A DNA stretch of 64,000 nucleotides, from assembly GCA_016712105.1 (NCBI GenBank), contig JADJRU010000008.1:77944-141943 (forward strand). Reading direction: 5' to 3'. Position 1 is the first letter of the stretch; every line of letters starts with the position of its first letter. The stretch comes from Ahniella sp. Lineage in GTDB: Bacteria; Pseudomonadota; Gammaproteobacteria; Xanthomonadales; Ahniellaceae. Shown piece by piece: positions 49,037 through 58,790 of this stretch. The notes under the pieces were generated by a model that saw nothing but the letters and a program-made list of their open reading frames with translations, had not been told where the DNA came from and made no database searches. The position numbers were made by a program, and so were the translations under genes.

Positions 49037-51125
49037 GCCAATCCATGACCTACAACCCCGAAAGCGCTCTGGCGCTGCTTCGTATTGGCTCTGGCCGAGG
49101 CGATGCCACGTTTCGAGAGGGTCAGGAAGAGGCCATTCGCCACATCGTTGAAGGGCGAGGGCGCCTGTTGGTGGTTCAGAAAACCGGATGGGGCAAAAGC
49201 TTCGTCTACTTCATTGCGACAAAAATGCTGCGCGACGCGAAGACTGGGCCTGCATTGCTGATCTCGCCCTTGCTGGCGCTGATGCGCAACCAGATCGTCG
49301 CAGCGGAGCGAATGGGGGTTCGTGCCGCCACGATCAATTCCGACAACGTCGATGATTGGACCGATGTAGAAACACAGCTCGCCCGTGGGGAAGTCGACAT
49401 CCTCTTGATCTCACCGGAACGATTGGCGAACGAACGCTTTCGGTCCCAGGTGTTGGGCGGCATTGCGGCGAAGATCTCGATGCTGGTCATCGACGAAGCC
49501 CACTGCATTTCCGACTGGGGTCACGACTTCCGTCCGCATTACCGTTTGCTGGAACGTATCGTCAAGACGCTTCCGCCGAACGTGCGACTGCTGGCGACCA
49601 CCGCCACAGCCAACAACCGCGTGATGGACGACCTTGGCTCCGTGCTCGGACCGAATTTGCAGGTTTCTCGTGGCGACTTGAATCGAACCACTTTGACCCT
49701 GCAAACCATTCGCTTACCCAGCCAGGCGGAACGGCTCGCTTGGTTGGCGCAGCAATTGGCCACACTGCAGGGCAACGGCATTGTCTACACACTCACCGTG
49801 CGCGACGCCAATCAGGTCGCTGACTGGCTCCAGTCGTGTGGGTTCAACGTCGAGGCCTATACAGGCGAAACAGGCGATCGACGTGAAGCGCTGGAGCAGG
49901 CTTTGCTGACCAACCAGGTCAAGGCACTGGTCGCCACGACGGCGCTTGGCATGGGCTATGACAAGCCGGATTTGACCTTTGTCATCCACTACCAGATGCC
50001 TGGGTCAGTGGTGGCTTACTACCAGCAAGTCGGCCGCGCCGGGCGTGCGCTCGATGCCGCCTATGGAGTGTTGCTCAGTGGCCTGGAAGAGTCGGATATC
50101 AACGACTGGTTCATCCGCAGTGCGTTCCCGACCCGAGAGGAAGTGGACGAAGTCCTGGGTGCGCTGGAGGAAAACGAGAGCGGACTGTCCGTGCCCGAGC
50201 TTATGGAGCGCGTCAATCTGAGCAAGGGTCGCATTGAAAAAACGATGGCGCTGCTTTCCCTGGAATCCCCGGCGCCCATCGCCAAACAGGGCACCAAGTG
50301 GCAGCTCACCGCGGCCACACTGAGTGATGCGTTCTGGGCAAGGGCCGAACGACTCACAGCCTTGCGTCGTGAAGAACACCAGCAGATGCAGGAGTACGTG
50401 AGCCTCCCGTTCGGGGATCACATGGGCTTCTTGATCCAAGCGCTGGATGGGGACCCGACCGCCGTAACGAAGCCAGTATTGCCACCTTTGCCAACAGATG
50501 TGGATGAGGCGCTGGTACGCGACGCCATCACATTCCTGCGCCGAACCAATCTGCCCATCCAGCCCCGAAAGAAGTGGCCGGATGGGGGAATGCCCTCAAT
50601 ACGGCATCAAGGGTGCCATTGCGCCGGCACACCAGATGCAGCCCTGGCAAAGCGCTCTGTGTGTGGGGCGACGCGGGGTGGGGCGCATGGGTTCGGCGGG
50701 GCAAGTATCAAGACAGCCGGTTTGCCGACGATCTGGTGGTCGCTTGTGCGAAGATGGTGCGTGAACGGAACCCTTCGCCCCAGCCAACCTGGGTGACCTG
50801 CATACCCTCGCTGCGTCATCCCCAGCTTGTACCCGATTTTGCCAGACGACTGGCTGCGGCACTCGGTCTTCCGTTCCATCCAGTCATTGCCAGAACCGAC
50901 GACAGACCCGAACAGAAAACCATGGCCAACAGCACCCAACAAGCCCGAAACATCGATGGCTCCTTGGCACTTATGGGCCAAGCGGTATTGCCCGGGCCAG
51001 TGATTCTGGTCGATGACCTGGTGGACTCACGTTGGACGCTGACGGTGGCGGCATGGCTACTGCGCAAAAGCGGGAGCGGCGAAGTGTTTCCTGTAGTGCT
51101 CTCCCAAACCGGGCACGACGAATGA
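49033..51125 (+). CDS. RecQ-family helicase fused to a C-terminal phosphoribosyltransferase domain, two frameshifts
   Basis: About 697 residues after correction. The helicase part has motif I QKTGWGKSF (a GWGKS variant near residue 54), SPLLALMRNQ, DEAHCISDWGHDFRP, TATANNRV and the motif V-VI segments ALGMGYDKPDL and QQVGRAGRA. No HRDC domain is seen. A winged-helix-like region precedes the C-terminus, where GGMPQYGIKGAIAPAHQMQP and WVTCIPSLRHP lead to a PRTase PRPP loop, VILVDDLVDSRWT. The frame changes near 50585 and 50640. AGGA precedes ATG 49033, and the stop overlaps the dprA-like start (ATGA). The fusion joins DNA unwinding to a nucleotide- or ComFC-like fold. Confidence 0.84.
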
Positions 51126-52315
51126 CGCTGGCTCTGTCCGCCAACACCCAAGCCATCCTGTTGCTCACAGCGCCACTGACCGCCGGGCGTGACCGCACTT
51201 CGCCGGATATCTTGTCGCCGGGCGACTACAAACGCCTTGCCCGGCACCTCAGGGAAATCCAGCGCCAGCCGGCGGATCTAATTGCGCCCGATGCAGCGGG
51301 TCTCTTGAATGAGTGCAGCCCAGTAATCGATGAAGACCGTCTAAGGCGATTGCTGGGGCGAGGCTTTCTGCTCAGTCAGGTATTCGAACGCTGGCAAGCA
51401 CGTGCGATTTGGGTGGTCAGCCGCGCCGACGCAGCCTACCCACGCCGACTCAAGGCACGGCTGCGAGAAGACGCCCCGGCGATCCTCTACGGCTGTGGCG
51501 ACCTGTCCGTGCTCGCATCAGGCGGCCTGGCTGTGGTCGGATCAAGAAATGTCGACGACTCACTGATCAACTACACGATCGAAATTGGTCGACTGGCAGC
51601 CGAGGCGGGCAGGACCATCGTCTCAGGTGGCGCGAAGGGCATCGACCAGGCCGCCATGCGCGGTGCCCTGGAAGCCGGAGGCCAGGTGATCGGCGTACTC
51701 GCCGACAGCCTCGAAAAATCAACGATGAACCGCGAATATCGAAACAAGTTGCTCGACGGCCAACTGGCGCTCATCTCACCCTACGATCCCAGCGCAGGAT
51801 TTAACGTCGGCAACGACCGAATCCGCAAGACTCCGATGCGTTGAATGCTGTGTTCGAGGTGCTCGTGGAGTCGATGGTTTCGATTCCGCCATCTGTGGTT
51901 TCACTCGATTTCGCCAATCGGCCGCTGGAGGCAGACAAGGGCCAATGTAGTTCGGGAAGCACAGTGGGCACCGAAAGTTCTTACGTTGTCGATCGGTTTT
52001 GCACCCGACAGCCCGTCGCGTGCCGCAGAGTCGGAGGCAACAGTTGAAGCAGACCATGCTGAATGGGGCATTCGCGAAGTGGTTGCTTCCGAATCAACAA
52101 GCCCGAGCTCATCAGTGGACAAATTGCCAGCAGAGGTTCGTACCGTCATTCTGTCGCTGTTAAACGTGCCGATGAAGCATTCCGAAGTGGCAAGTGCACT
52201 AAACGTATCCACAGGCAAAGCGAGAGCATGGTTGCAGCACCTTGTTGATGAGGGCACGATTGAGCAACGCAGAAAGCCTGCGGGTTACATCGTGAAACAG
52301 TCCAGCCTTTTTTGA
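51122..52315 (+). pseudogene. dprA: DprA/Smf-like protein with C-terminal winged helix, internally broken
   Basis: Coupled to the helicase by ATGA. The N-terminal 235 residues are a good DprA relative: AIWVVSRADAAYPRRLKARL, APAILYGCGD, GGLAVVGSRNVDDSLINYT, GRTIVSGGAKGIDQAAMRGAL and SAGFNVGN. After NVGN (51813) the expected continuation of the Rossmann domain (AMQRNK-type to GGTWAGA-type motifs) is absent; the text jumps to NPQDSDALNAVFEVLVE in another frame, a loss of perhaps 60-70 codons. After a further shift it ends with the winged-helix LPAEVRTVILSLLNVP..EVASALNVSTGKARAWLQ and KPAGYIVKQSSLF. DprA proteins bind single-stranded DNA and load RecA. This copy as written is nonfunctional. Confidence 0.8.
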
Positions 52316-52381
52316 GTGACCTATGGAATTCAAGCAGGAACATCGCTCGCCTATCGCAGGCAATGAAGTAGGGTGCGGCGC

Positions 52382-53872
52382 TTGAGCGAGCAACCAGTCA
52401 CCCTCAGTCAGCTCGAGCCACCTATGGGAGTCCTCAACATCCTGCGCGGTCCGGTGGACGCGGCCGACTTCAAGACTTACATCTTTCCACTGTTGTTCTT
52501 CAAGCGCATTTGCGATGTCTGGGACGAGGAGTTTCAGGAAATCGTTGAAGAGACTGGCGACGAGCAACTGGCCTGCTTTCCGGAGTCGCACCGCTTCCAG
52601 ATCCCTGAGAGCTGCCACTGGAATGATGTCCGCACCAAGGCGAGCAACGTCGGCGCGGCGCTTCAGCGCGCAACGCGGGAAGTCGAAAAGGCCAACCCGG
52701 ACACCCTTTACGGTGTATTCGGTGACGCTCAGTGGTCGAACAAGGAGCGGCTGTCAGATGCCTTGCTCAAAGACCTGATCGAGCACTTCTCAAAGCTGGC
52801 GTTCGGCAACAAGAACGTCAACTCGGACTTGTTAGGCGACGCTTACGAAGATCTGATTAAAAAGTTCGCCGACGCCACCAACAAGAAGGCTGGAGAGTTC
52901 TACACGCCGCGCAGCGTCGTTCGACTCATGATCGATATGCTCAACCCCAAGGAAGCCGAGACCATCTACGATCCGGCATGTGGCACGGGTGGCATGTTGC
53001 TTGCAGCTGTACAGCACGTCAAAGAATCCCACGGCGATGTCAAACGTCTTTGGGGCAAGCTGTTCAGGCAGGAGAAGAACCTCACCACCTCATCTATCGC
53101 GCGGATGAACCTGTTCCTCCACGGCATCGAGGACTTCAGGTGGTTCGCGGCGACACGCTGCGCAACCCGGCCTTTTACGAGGGTGACCGGCTAGCTACCT
53201 TCGACTGCGTGATCGCCAATCCACCGTTCTCGCTGGAAAAGTGGGGCGAAGAGCAGTGGGTCAACGACCCCTTTGGCCGAAATTTTGCCGGTCTACCACC
53301 CTCCAGCTCTGGGGACTTTGCCTGGGTGCAGCATATGGTCAAGTCCATGGCGGACGTGAGGGGCCGAATGGCAGTGGTTCTGCCGCAGGGCGCCTTGTTT
53401 CGAAAAGGTGTGGAGGGCAGCATCCGGCAGAAACTGCTGGAGTTGGACCTGGTCGAGGCCGTGATCGGACTGGCACCCAATCTCTTCTATGGCACCGGCC
53501 TGGCCGGGTGCATCCTGGTCCTGCGGAAGCGTAAACCGGTCAAGCACAAGAAGAAGGTGCTGATCGCCGATGCGTCACGCCTGTTCCGCCGGGGGCGCGC
53601 GCAGAACTCTCTGGAGGCTGACCACGCCACACAGATCCTCTGCTGGTATCGAGGCTTTGCCGACGTGCAGGACGCGGCCCGGTGGTTAGTCTGGACGAGA
53701 TCAAGGCTGAGGACTGGACGCTGAACATTTCGCGCTATGTGCTGCCCCTCTGCAGGAAGATATCCCTCCGCTACCGGAGGCCATCGCGGCATCCAAGGCT
53801 GCGCTGATTCGCTGCCGAGGGGCCGAACAACGCCTGGCTCAAGTGATGACCGAAGGAGGGTGGCTGAAATGA
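52382..53872 (+). CDS. hsdM: Type I restriction-modification DNA methyltransferase HsdM (first copy), three frameshifts
   Basis: About 497 residues after correction. N-terminal helical domain: RGPVDAADFKTYIFPLLFFK and DVWDEE. Methyltransferase core: GEFYTPRSVVRLM, SAM motif I YDPACGTGGM, catalytic NPPF in DCVIANPPFSLEKW, then VVLPQGALFRKG and IGLAPNLFYGTGLAGCILV. Single missing bases near 53138, 53690 and 53745 break it; filling them gives GIEDFQVVRGDT and DEIKAEDWTLNISRYVLP. TTG 52382 gives the expected LSEQPVTLSQLE start (GTG 52373 is an alternative). It is an N6-adenine methyltransferase subunit. No hsdS follows it directly. Confidence 0.88.
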
Positions 53873-54152
53873 CGACTGGTAAACCGCCGGATAAGAACGT
53901 GATGTTCTCAAAGAGGAGGCCGATTCAGCCCGGATCCGCCTGAGAGAGTGGTTCTCTCAGCAGGAATCACCGAGCCAGGGAGGCAGCCCCCAGCCAGTCG
54001 ATGACGATTTGGAAGCAGAGCCCGTCGTTCATTCAGACATTGAAGAGGAAGTCGAATTTGATGAGGAAGAGCAGGAAGAGAACATTGATGATCTCTTTCC
54101 TGAAGCTGTCGGAGCGACCATTTATCGATCGGATCGAGAAGACAATTCGTAG
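53869..54152 (+). CDS. Small highly acidic protein between the two hsdM genes, probable frameshift
   Basis: The start overlaps the hsdM stop (ATGA). MTTGKPPDKN is followed, after one apparently missing base before 53901, by a frame reading DVLKEEADSARIRLREWFSQ and then a strongly acidic run (DIEEEVEFDEEEQEENIDD) to a TAG at 54152. Total length is about 94 residues. It has no recognised domain. The charge would suit a DNA-mimic, an assembly factor or a disordered linker. A longer frame in another phase overlaps it, so the assignment is tentative. Confidence 0.5.
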
Positions 54153-54187
54153 GCGCAGTCTCACTGCAGAACCAGAGTCTTTGAGGT

Positions 54188-54586
54188 ATGTCCCCGCTTT
54201 TCTCCATGCTCTCAGTCGTCTTCCTAGCGACGCCAGATTTATCGCTGGATCTAGCATTGATGCCGGATCGATGGGAACCTTTCTTACGTCAGTATTCAAC
54301 TGGACGATCAGTCATTCCGCGCTGTCTACAGGAGGTTTCGCCCACCTCAGCGGATGCTGGCAGTGACAGTTACTCCAGCACGGCCGTTGAGATCGAGCTT
54401 GGTGGTTTCCGCGACGGCACGCCTCAGGACTTTGAGGACTGGCTCGATCAGTTCGTGTCGTCAGGTGGCGTCATAGAGATTCAGGGTTTTAGCGATACCG
54501 ACTTTACCGAGAGCGCGCCCGAGGATGGATGGGACAGGCTCGAGAGGTACTGGGAAACCCGTTGTGATGATGACGATGGTTACTGA
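54188..54586 (+). CDS. Hypothetical protein upstream of the second hsdM
   Basis: A 132-codon frame without a recognised family. The N-terminal part is hydrophobic and the C-terminal part is acidic and aromatic (GTPQDFEDWLDQFVSSGGVI, DGWDRLERYWETRCDDDDGY). The end overlaps the start of the second hsdM, suggesting coupling. The first third may be out of frame, since another reading frame (54001-54366) crosses it; the real start could be MPDRWEPFLRQY at about 54260. Confidence 0.5.
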   Translation: MSPLFSMLSVVFLATPDLSLDLALMPDRWEPFLRQYSTGRSVIPRCLQEVSPTSADAGSDSYSSTAVEIELGGFRDGTPQDFEDWLDQFVSSGGVIEIQGFSDTDFTESAPEDGWDRLERYWETRCDDDDGY

Positions 54587-56085
54587 AAGGATCACCCAGC
54601 AGGCACTGGAGAGCTACCTCTGGGGGCTGCCGTGCTGCTGCGCGGCCTGATCGACGCGGGCGACTACAAGCAGTTCATCTTCCCCCTGCTGTTCTACAAG
54701 CGGGTCTGGGATGTCTGGCAAGAGGAATACCAAACTGCCTGGCCAGTTCAGGCGGAGATCTGTCTACGCACAGTTCGGCGAGAACCACCGCTTCCAGATG
54801 CCCGAGGGCGCGCATTGGAACGACGTGCGCCAGGTGACCAACAACGTGGGCGCGGGCCATCCAGGAAGGCCATGCGCGCCATTGAGACGGCGAACCCGGA
54901 CAAGCTGCAAGGCATCTTCGGCGACGCGCAGTGGACCAACAAGGACCGCCTGAGCGATGCGCTGCTGCGCGACCTCATCGAGCACTTCAGCACCCAGACG
55001 CTGTCGGTGGCCAACCTGCCCGAGGATGAGCTGGGCAACGGCTACGAGTACCTGATCAAGAAGTTCGCGGACGACAGCGGGCACACTGCCGCCGAGTTCT
55101 ACACCAACCGCACCGTGGTGCACCTGATGACCGAGCTGCTGGAGCCGCAGCCCGGCGAACGCATCTACGACCCCACCTGCGGCAGCGGCGGCATGCTGCT
55201 CAGTGCCATCGCCCACCTGAAGGCGCAGAAGAGGGGAGTAGCGCACGCTGAGCCTCTTCGGGCAGGAGCGCAACCTCATGACCTCGTCCATCGCCCGCAT
55301 GAACTGTTTCCTGCACGGCATCGAGGATTTCCAGATCGTGCGCGGCGACACCCTGGCGCAGCCCAAGTTGCTGGAAGGCGAGCGCCTGCGCCGCTTCGAT
55401 GTGGTGCTGGCCAACCCGCCCTACTCCATCAAGCAGTGGGACCGCGCCCTATGGGCCAGCGACCCCTGGGGGCGCAACCTGTATGGCACACCACCGCAGG
55501 GCAATGCGGACTATGCCTTCTTCCAGCACATCCTGGCCAGCCTCACCGCCAAGGGCCGCTGCGCCATCCTCTTGCCGCACGGCGTGCTCTTCCGCAATGA
55601 GGAAAGGCGACATGCGCGCCAAGATGGTCGAGCCCGACCTGGTCGAGGGCGTCATCGGCCTGGGACCCAACCTCTTCTACAACAGCCCCATGGAAAGCTG
55701 CGTGGTCATCTGCCGCAGCCGCAAGCCCAAGGCCCGCAAGGGCAAGGTGCTCTTCATCAACGCGGTGAACGAGGTGACGCGCGAACGGGCGCAGAGCTTC
55801 CTCACGCCCGCGCACCAGCAGCGCATTCTTGCCGCGTACAAAGGGTTTGCCGATGTGGCGGGATTCGCCCAGGTCGCCACGTTGGGCGAGATCCGCGGCA
55901 ACGGGGCCAATCTGTCGATTCCGCTGTACGTAAGGCGCGTGGCTGCAGCCATCGCCACCGACAGTGATGGCGATGTCGCTTCGCTGCGCTCGGACTGGGA
56001 GCAATGGCAATGGAACGGGCGCGCCTTCTGGCAACAGATGGACGCATTGGTGGTGACCCTGGACGCACTGTATGAGCGCCCCTAA
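54567..56085 (+). pseudogene. hsdM: Type I restriction-modification DNA methyltransferase HsdM (second copy), several frameshifts
   Basis: About 505 residues when rejoined. MVTERITQQALESYLWG and VLLRGLIDAGDYKQFIFPLL form the N-terminus; then NANPDKLQGIFGDAQWTNKD-like ETANPDKLQGIFGDAQWTNK, GHTAAEFYTNRTVVHLM, SAM motif YDPTCGSGGM, catalytic NPPY in VLANPPYSIKQWDR and LGPNLFYNSPMESCVVICR. Frame changes occur near 54632, 54745, 54870, 55235 and 55600. It is clearly a paralogue of the copy 2.2 kb upstream but more GC-rich in third positions, so the two may come from different systems. This copy precedes the toxin-antitoxin pair and hsdS. Confidence 0.87.
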
Positions 56086-56109
56086 ACGCCCCAAAATGGG
56101 TGCCATTAT

Positions 56110-56128
56110 ATTTACCTATTAGGTAAAT
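56110..56128. promoter_or_regulatory. Palindromic operator upstream of higBA
   Basis: ATTTACCTATTAGGTAAAT is a perfect inverted repeat with 7-bp arms and a 5-bp centre, 14 bases before the higB start. This is the expected place and form for an autoregulatory HigA binding site. It overlaps an AT-rich stretch that may be the -10 region. Confidence 0.75.
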
Positions 56129-56142
56129 GCTGATAAGGTGAG

Positions 56143-56477
56143 GTGGTCTTGGAGATCCGCTTCAAGGACGGAAAAATCCGTGAAATCTGTGAGAAGCGAG
56201 CTGTCGCCAACAAGAAGCTGGGCGCTGACTGCGCACGCAAGCTCCAATCTCGCCTGAGCGAACTGGAGGCGGCGTGTCGGGTGACGGATTTGGTGGCAGG
56301 TCGCCCGCACCCACCAAAGGTGATCGGGCGGGTCAGTTCGCTGTTGATCTCGCGGGCGGTTGGCGGCTTGTCTTCGCTCAGGCACAGCATCCGCGCCCCA
56401 CCAAGGCCGACGGAAGCACCGACTGGTCACGCGTCACGATTATCTGCATCGAATTCATAGGGGACTACCATGACTGA
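56143..56477 (+). CDS. higB: HigB/RelE-family toxin, one frameshift
   Basis: About 111 residues after correction. EIRFKDGKIREICEKRAVAN and GADCARKLQSRLSELEAA are typical of HigB-like ribosome-dependent mRNA interferases; the second frame gives GDRAGQFAVDLAGGWRLVF and VTIICIEFIGDYHD. A missing base near 56305 separates the halves. Starts GTG 56143 and TTG 56149 are both possible, the latter with GAGG five bases upstream. The stop overlaps the antitoxin gene by eight bases. The toxin-first order is the HigBA arrangement. Confidence 0.85.
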
Positions 56478-57598
56478 GCTGATGGCTCCATTCGCGCCAG
56501 ACTGGGTCTCTCCTCCTGGCGATTCTGTTCTCGATATTGCCGAAGAACGTGGCTGGACTCAGGCCGAGCTGGCTCAGCGCTTGGGCTACACCGAGAAACA
56601 CGTCAGCCATCTCATCAATGGCAAAGTGCCACTGAGCGTTGAAGCGGCGCTCCGTTTGGAGCGCGTGCTGGGCAGCACCGCCGACTTCTGGTTGGCACGG
56701 GAGGCCAACTACCAGAAGCACAAAGCGAGGCTTGATGCGGCAGCAAAGCACGCCACCTGGGTTTCCTGGATTGATGAGCTGCCGATCAAGGGAGTTGATG
56801 TCCTTTGGGGCAATCCCAAAGCAGAGAGTGGATGCAAAGACCAAGCCGGGCTTGGTCGATATCTGTCTTCGCTTCTTTGGCGTGGCTTCGCCTGATGAGT
56901 GGCGAGCCCACTATGGCGGCATGCAAATGGCATTTCGCCGCAGCCGAGCCGAGCAAAGCGATGTCGGCGCCATTTCTGCATGGCTTCGCCTCGGTGAGCA
57001 AAAAGCCGAGAAGCTGGATGGGCCGAAATACGATCGGGCCAAGTTCGAGAAGGCTCTGGGCAAGATCCGTGGACTAACTTGCGAATTACCCGAAGACTTC
57101 GAACCGAAGCTGAGGAAGCTCCTACGGGCGGCAGGAGTGACGCGTGTCTTGGTACCGGCTATTCCACGCGCCCACGTTAGTGGCGTCGCACGCTGGCTCA
57201 GCCCAAACCGGCCACTGATCCAGCTGTCGTTGTACGGAAAGACAAACGACAAGTTCTGGTTCACGCTCTTTCACGAAGCTGCGCACATACTGCTGCACGC
57301 CAACAACAAGGAAGAAAAGAAATCGGTCTTCCTGGACGACCCTAACGCTGCCCACAGTGACGATCCAAAGGAACATGAGGCCAATCAATGGGCCGGAGAC
57401 TGGCTGCTCCCCGCGCAGTACACGCACTCATTGGCGAGCCTCAAGACCAAGGTGGCGGTTGTCGACTTTGCCAAGCGAATTGGCCTGCATCCGGGCATCG
57501 TGGTCGGGCGCTTACAGCATGACAAGCTGATCGACCCTTCGTGGATGAATGATCTGAAGCAAAGCTCTGCGTTCCGTCCAAGGAACCGCATCGCCTGA
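56470..57598 (+). CDS. higA: HigA-type antitoxin fused to an ImmA/IrrE metallopeptidase domain, one frameshift
   Basis: About 375 residues after correction. An XRE helix-turn-helix at residues 15-75 (GWTQAELAQRLGYTEKHVSH, LINGKVPLSVEAALRLERVL) is followed by a linker and a C-terminal ImmA/IrrE domain with the zinc-protease motif FHEAAHILLH and a distal EANQWAGDWLLP. One extra base near 56815-56840 shifts the frame; correction leads into LVDICLRFFGVASPDEW. HTH plus metallopeptidase proteins can be self-relieving repressors. It should bind the palindrome upstream of higB. The gene ends at the start of hsdS. Confidence 0.86.
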
Positions 57599-58790
57599 CA
57601 CGGCCGGGGGGCCGGGAAGCTCCCGGCTGGCGCCGGGTCAAGTTCGGTGACCTCGCGCGCCTATCGAAGGCGCGCAGCCAAGATCCACTGGCCGATGGTA
57701 TTGAGCGCTACGTCGGCCTGGAACACCTGAAGCCGGGCGATTCTGCGCATCCGCAGTTGGGGCAACGTCGCCGATGGCGTGACCTTCACCAGCGTTTTCA
57801 AGCCCGGACAAGTGCTTTTCGGCAAGCGCCGCGCTTACCAGCGAAAGGTGGCCGTGGCGGACTTCTCCGGCGTGTGCTCCGGCGACATCTACGTGCTGGA
57901 GACCAAGGACCCAAAGGTCTTGCTGCCGGAGTTGCCGCCGTTTCATCTGCCAAGACCGATGCCTTCTTCGATCACGCGGTGGGCACATCGGCTGGATCAC
58001 TGAGCCCGCGTACCAACTGGACGAGTTCGGCCGATCTTGAGTTCGCGCTGCCGAGGTGAAAGAGCAGCAGTCTGCCGTTGGTCTGCTGAACGCTGCGGCG
58101 GGGACCACCGTCATTGCCCTTGAACATCTCTACGCCTCTACCGGCCGAATGCTGCACGCGCTCAAGGATTCTCTGCTCGGACCCGATGACTCTGAACACG
58201 CGAAGTCCCACTTGCTTGGCGATCTCCTGTTGGGCTCGCCAGAGAGTGGGTGCAGTGCGCCCCCGAAGGATGCCGCCACTGGCTATTTCGTACTTGGCTT
58301 GGCTGCGTTGTCTCGAGAGGGATACGTCTCAGGTGACTTCAAGCCTGTAGAACCGACAAGCAAGATGCTCGGGGCAAAGCTCTCGACTGGAGATTTGCTG
58401 ATCTCCCGATCGAACACAGTAGACCGCGTTGGATACGTTGGAATCTTCAGCGACAACCGTGATGACGTGTCCTTTCCGGACACGATGATGCGTCTTAGGC
58501 CAAACCCTGTACTGGTTCGTCCAGAGTTCCTGGAAGCCTTGCTGCAGACCACATCGGCGCGTGAATTCCTGATGCGAATCGCAGCGGGCACCAGCGCGAG
58601 CATGAAGAAGATCAATCGAGCTAACTTGCTCCAGATGCGCCTGAATGTGCCAAGTCTCGACGCTCAAGATTCAGCACTCGGCCAACTACGGGAGCTCAAG
58701 AAGGCAATGGCAGCGCAGAAGTCACGCTCGGCTGCCGCGCTGCAGCTGGCGAGGCTTGTCGCGGCCAGGACCATTGAGGGAGCGGCATAA
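57595..58790 (+). pseudogene. hsdS: Type I restriction specificity subunit HsdS, several frameshifts
   Basis: About 395 residues when rejoined, the normal HsdS size, with two target-recognition domains. The first reads WRRVKFGDLARLSKARSQDP, RYVGLEHLKPGD, SWGNVADGVTFTSVFKPGQV, LFGKRRAYQRKVAVADFSGV and LSPRTNWTS; the second has GYVSGDFKPVEPTSKM, KLSTGDLLISRSNTVDRVGY and the C-terminal coiled coil LGQLRELKKAMAAQKSRSAA. Frame changes lie near 57742, 57942 and 58055. The start codon is unclear; a CTG at 57595 or an error-altered ATG at the higA stop is possible. It determines which sequence the complex recognises. Confidence 0.84.
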
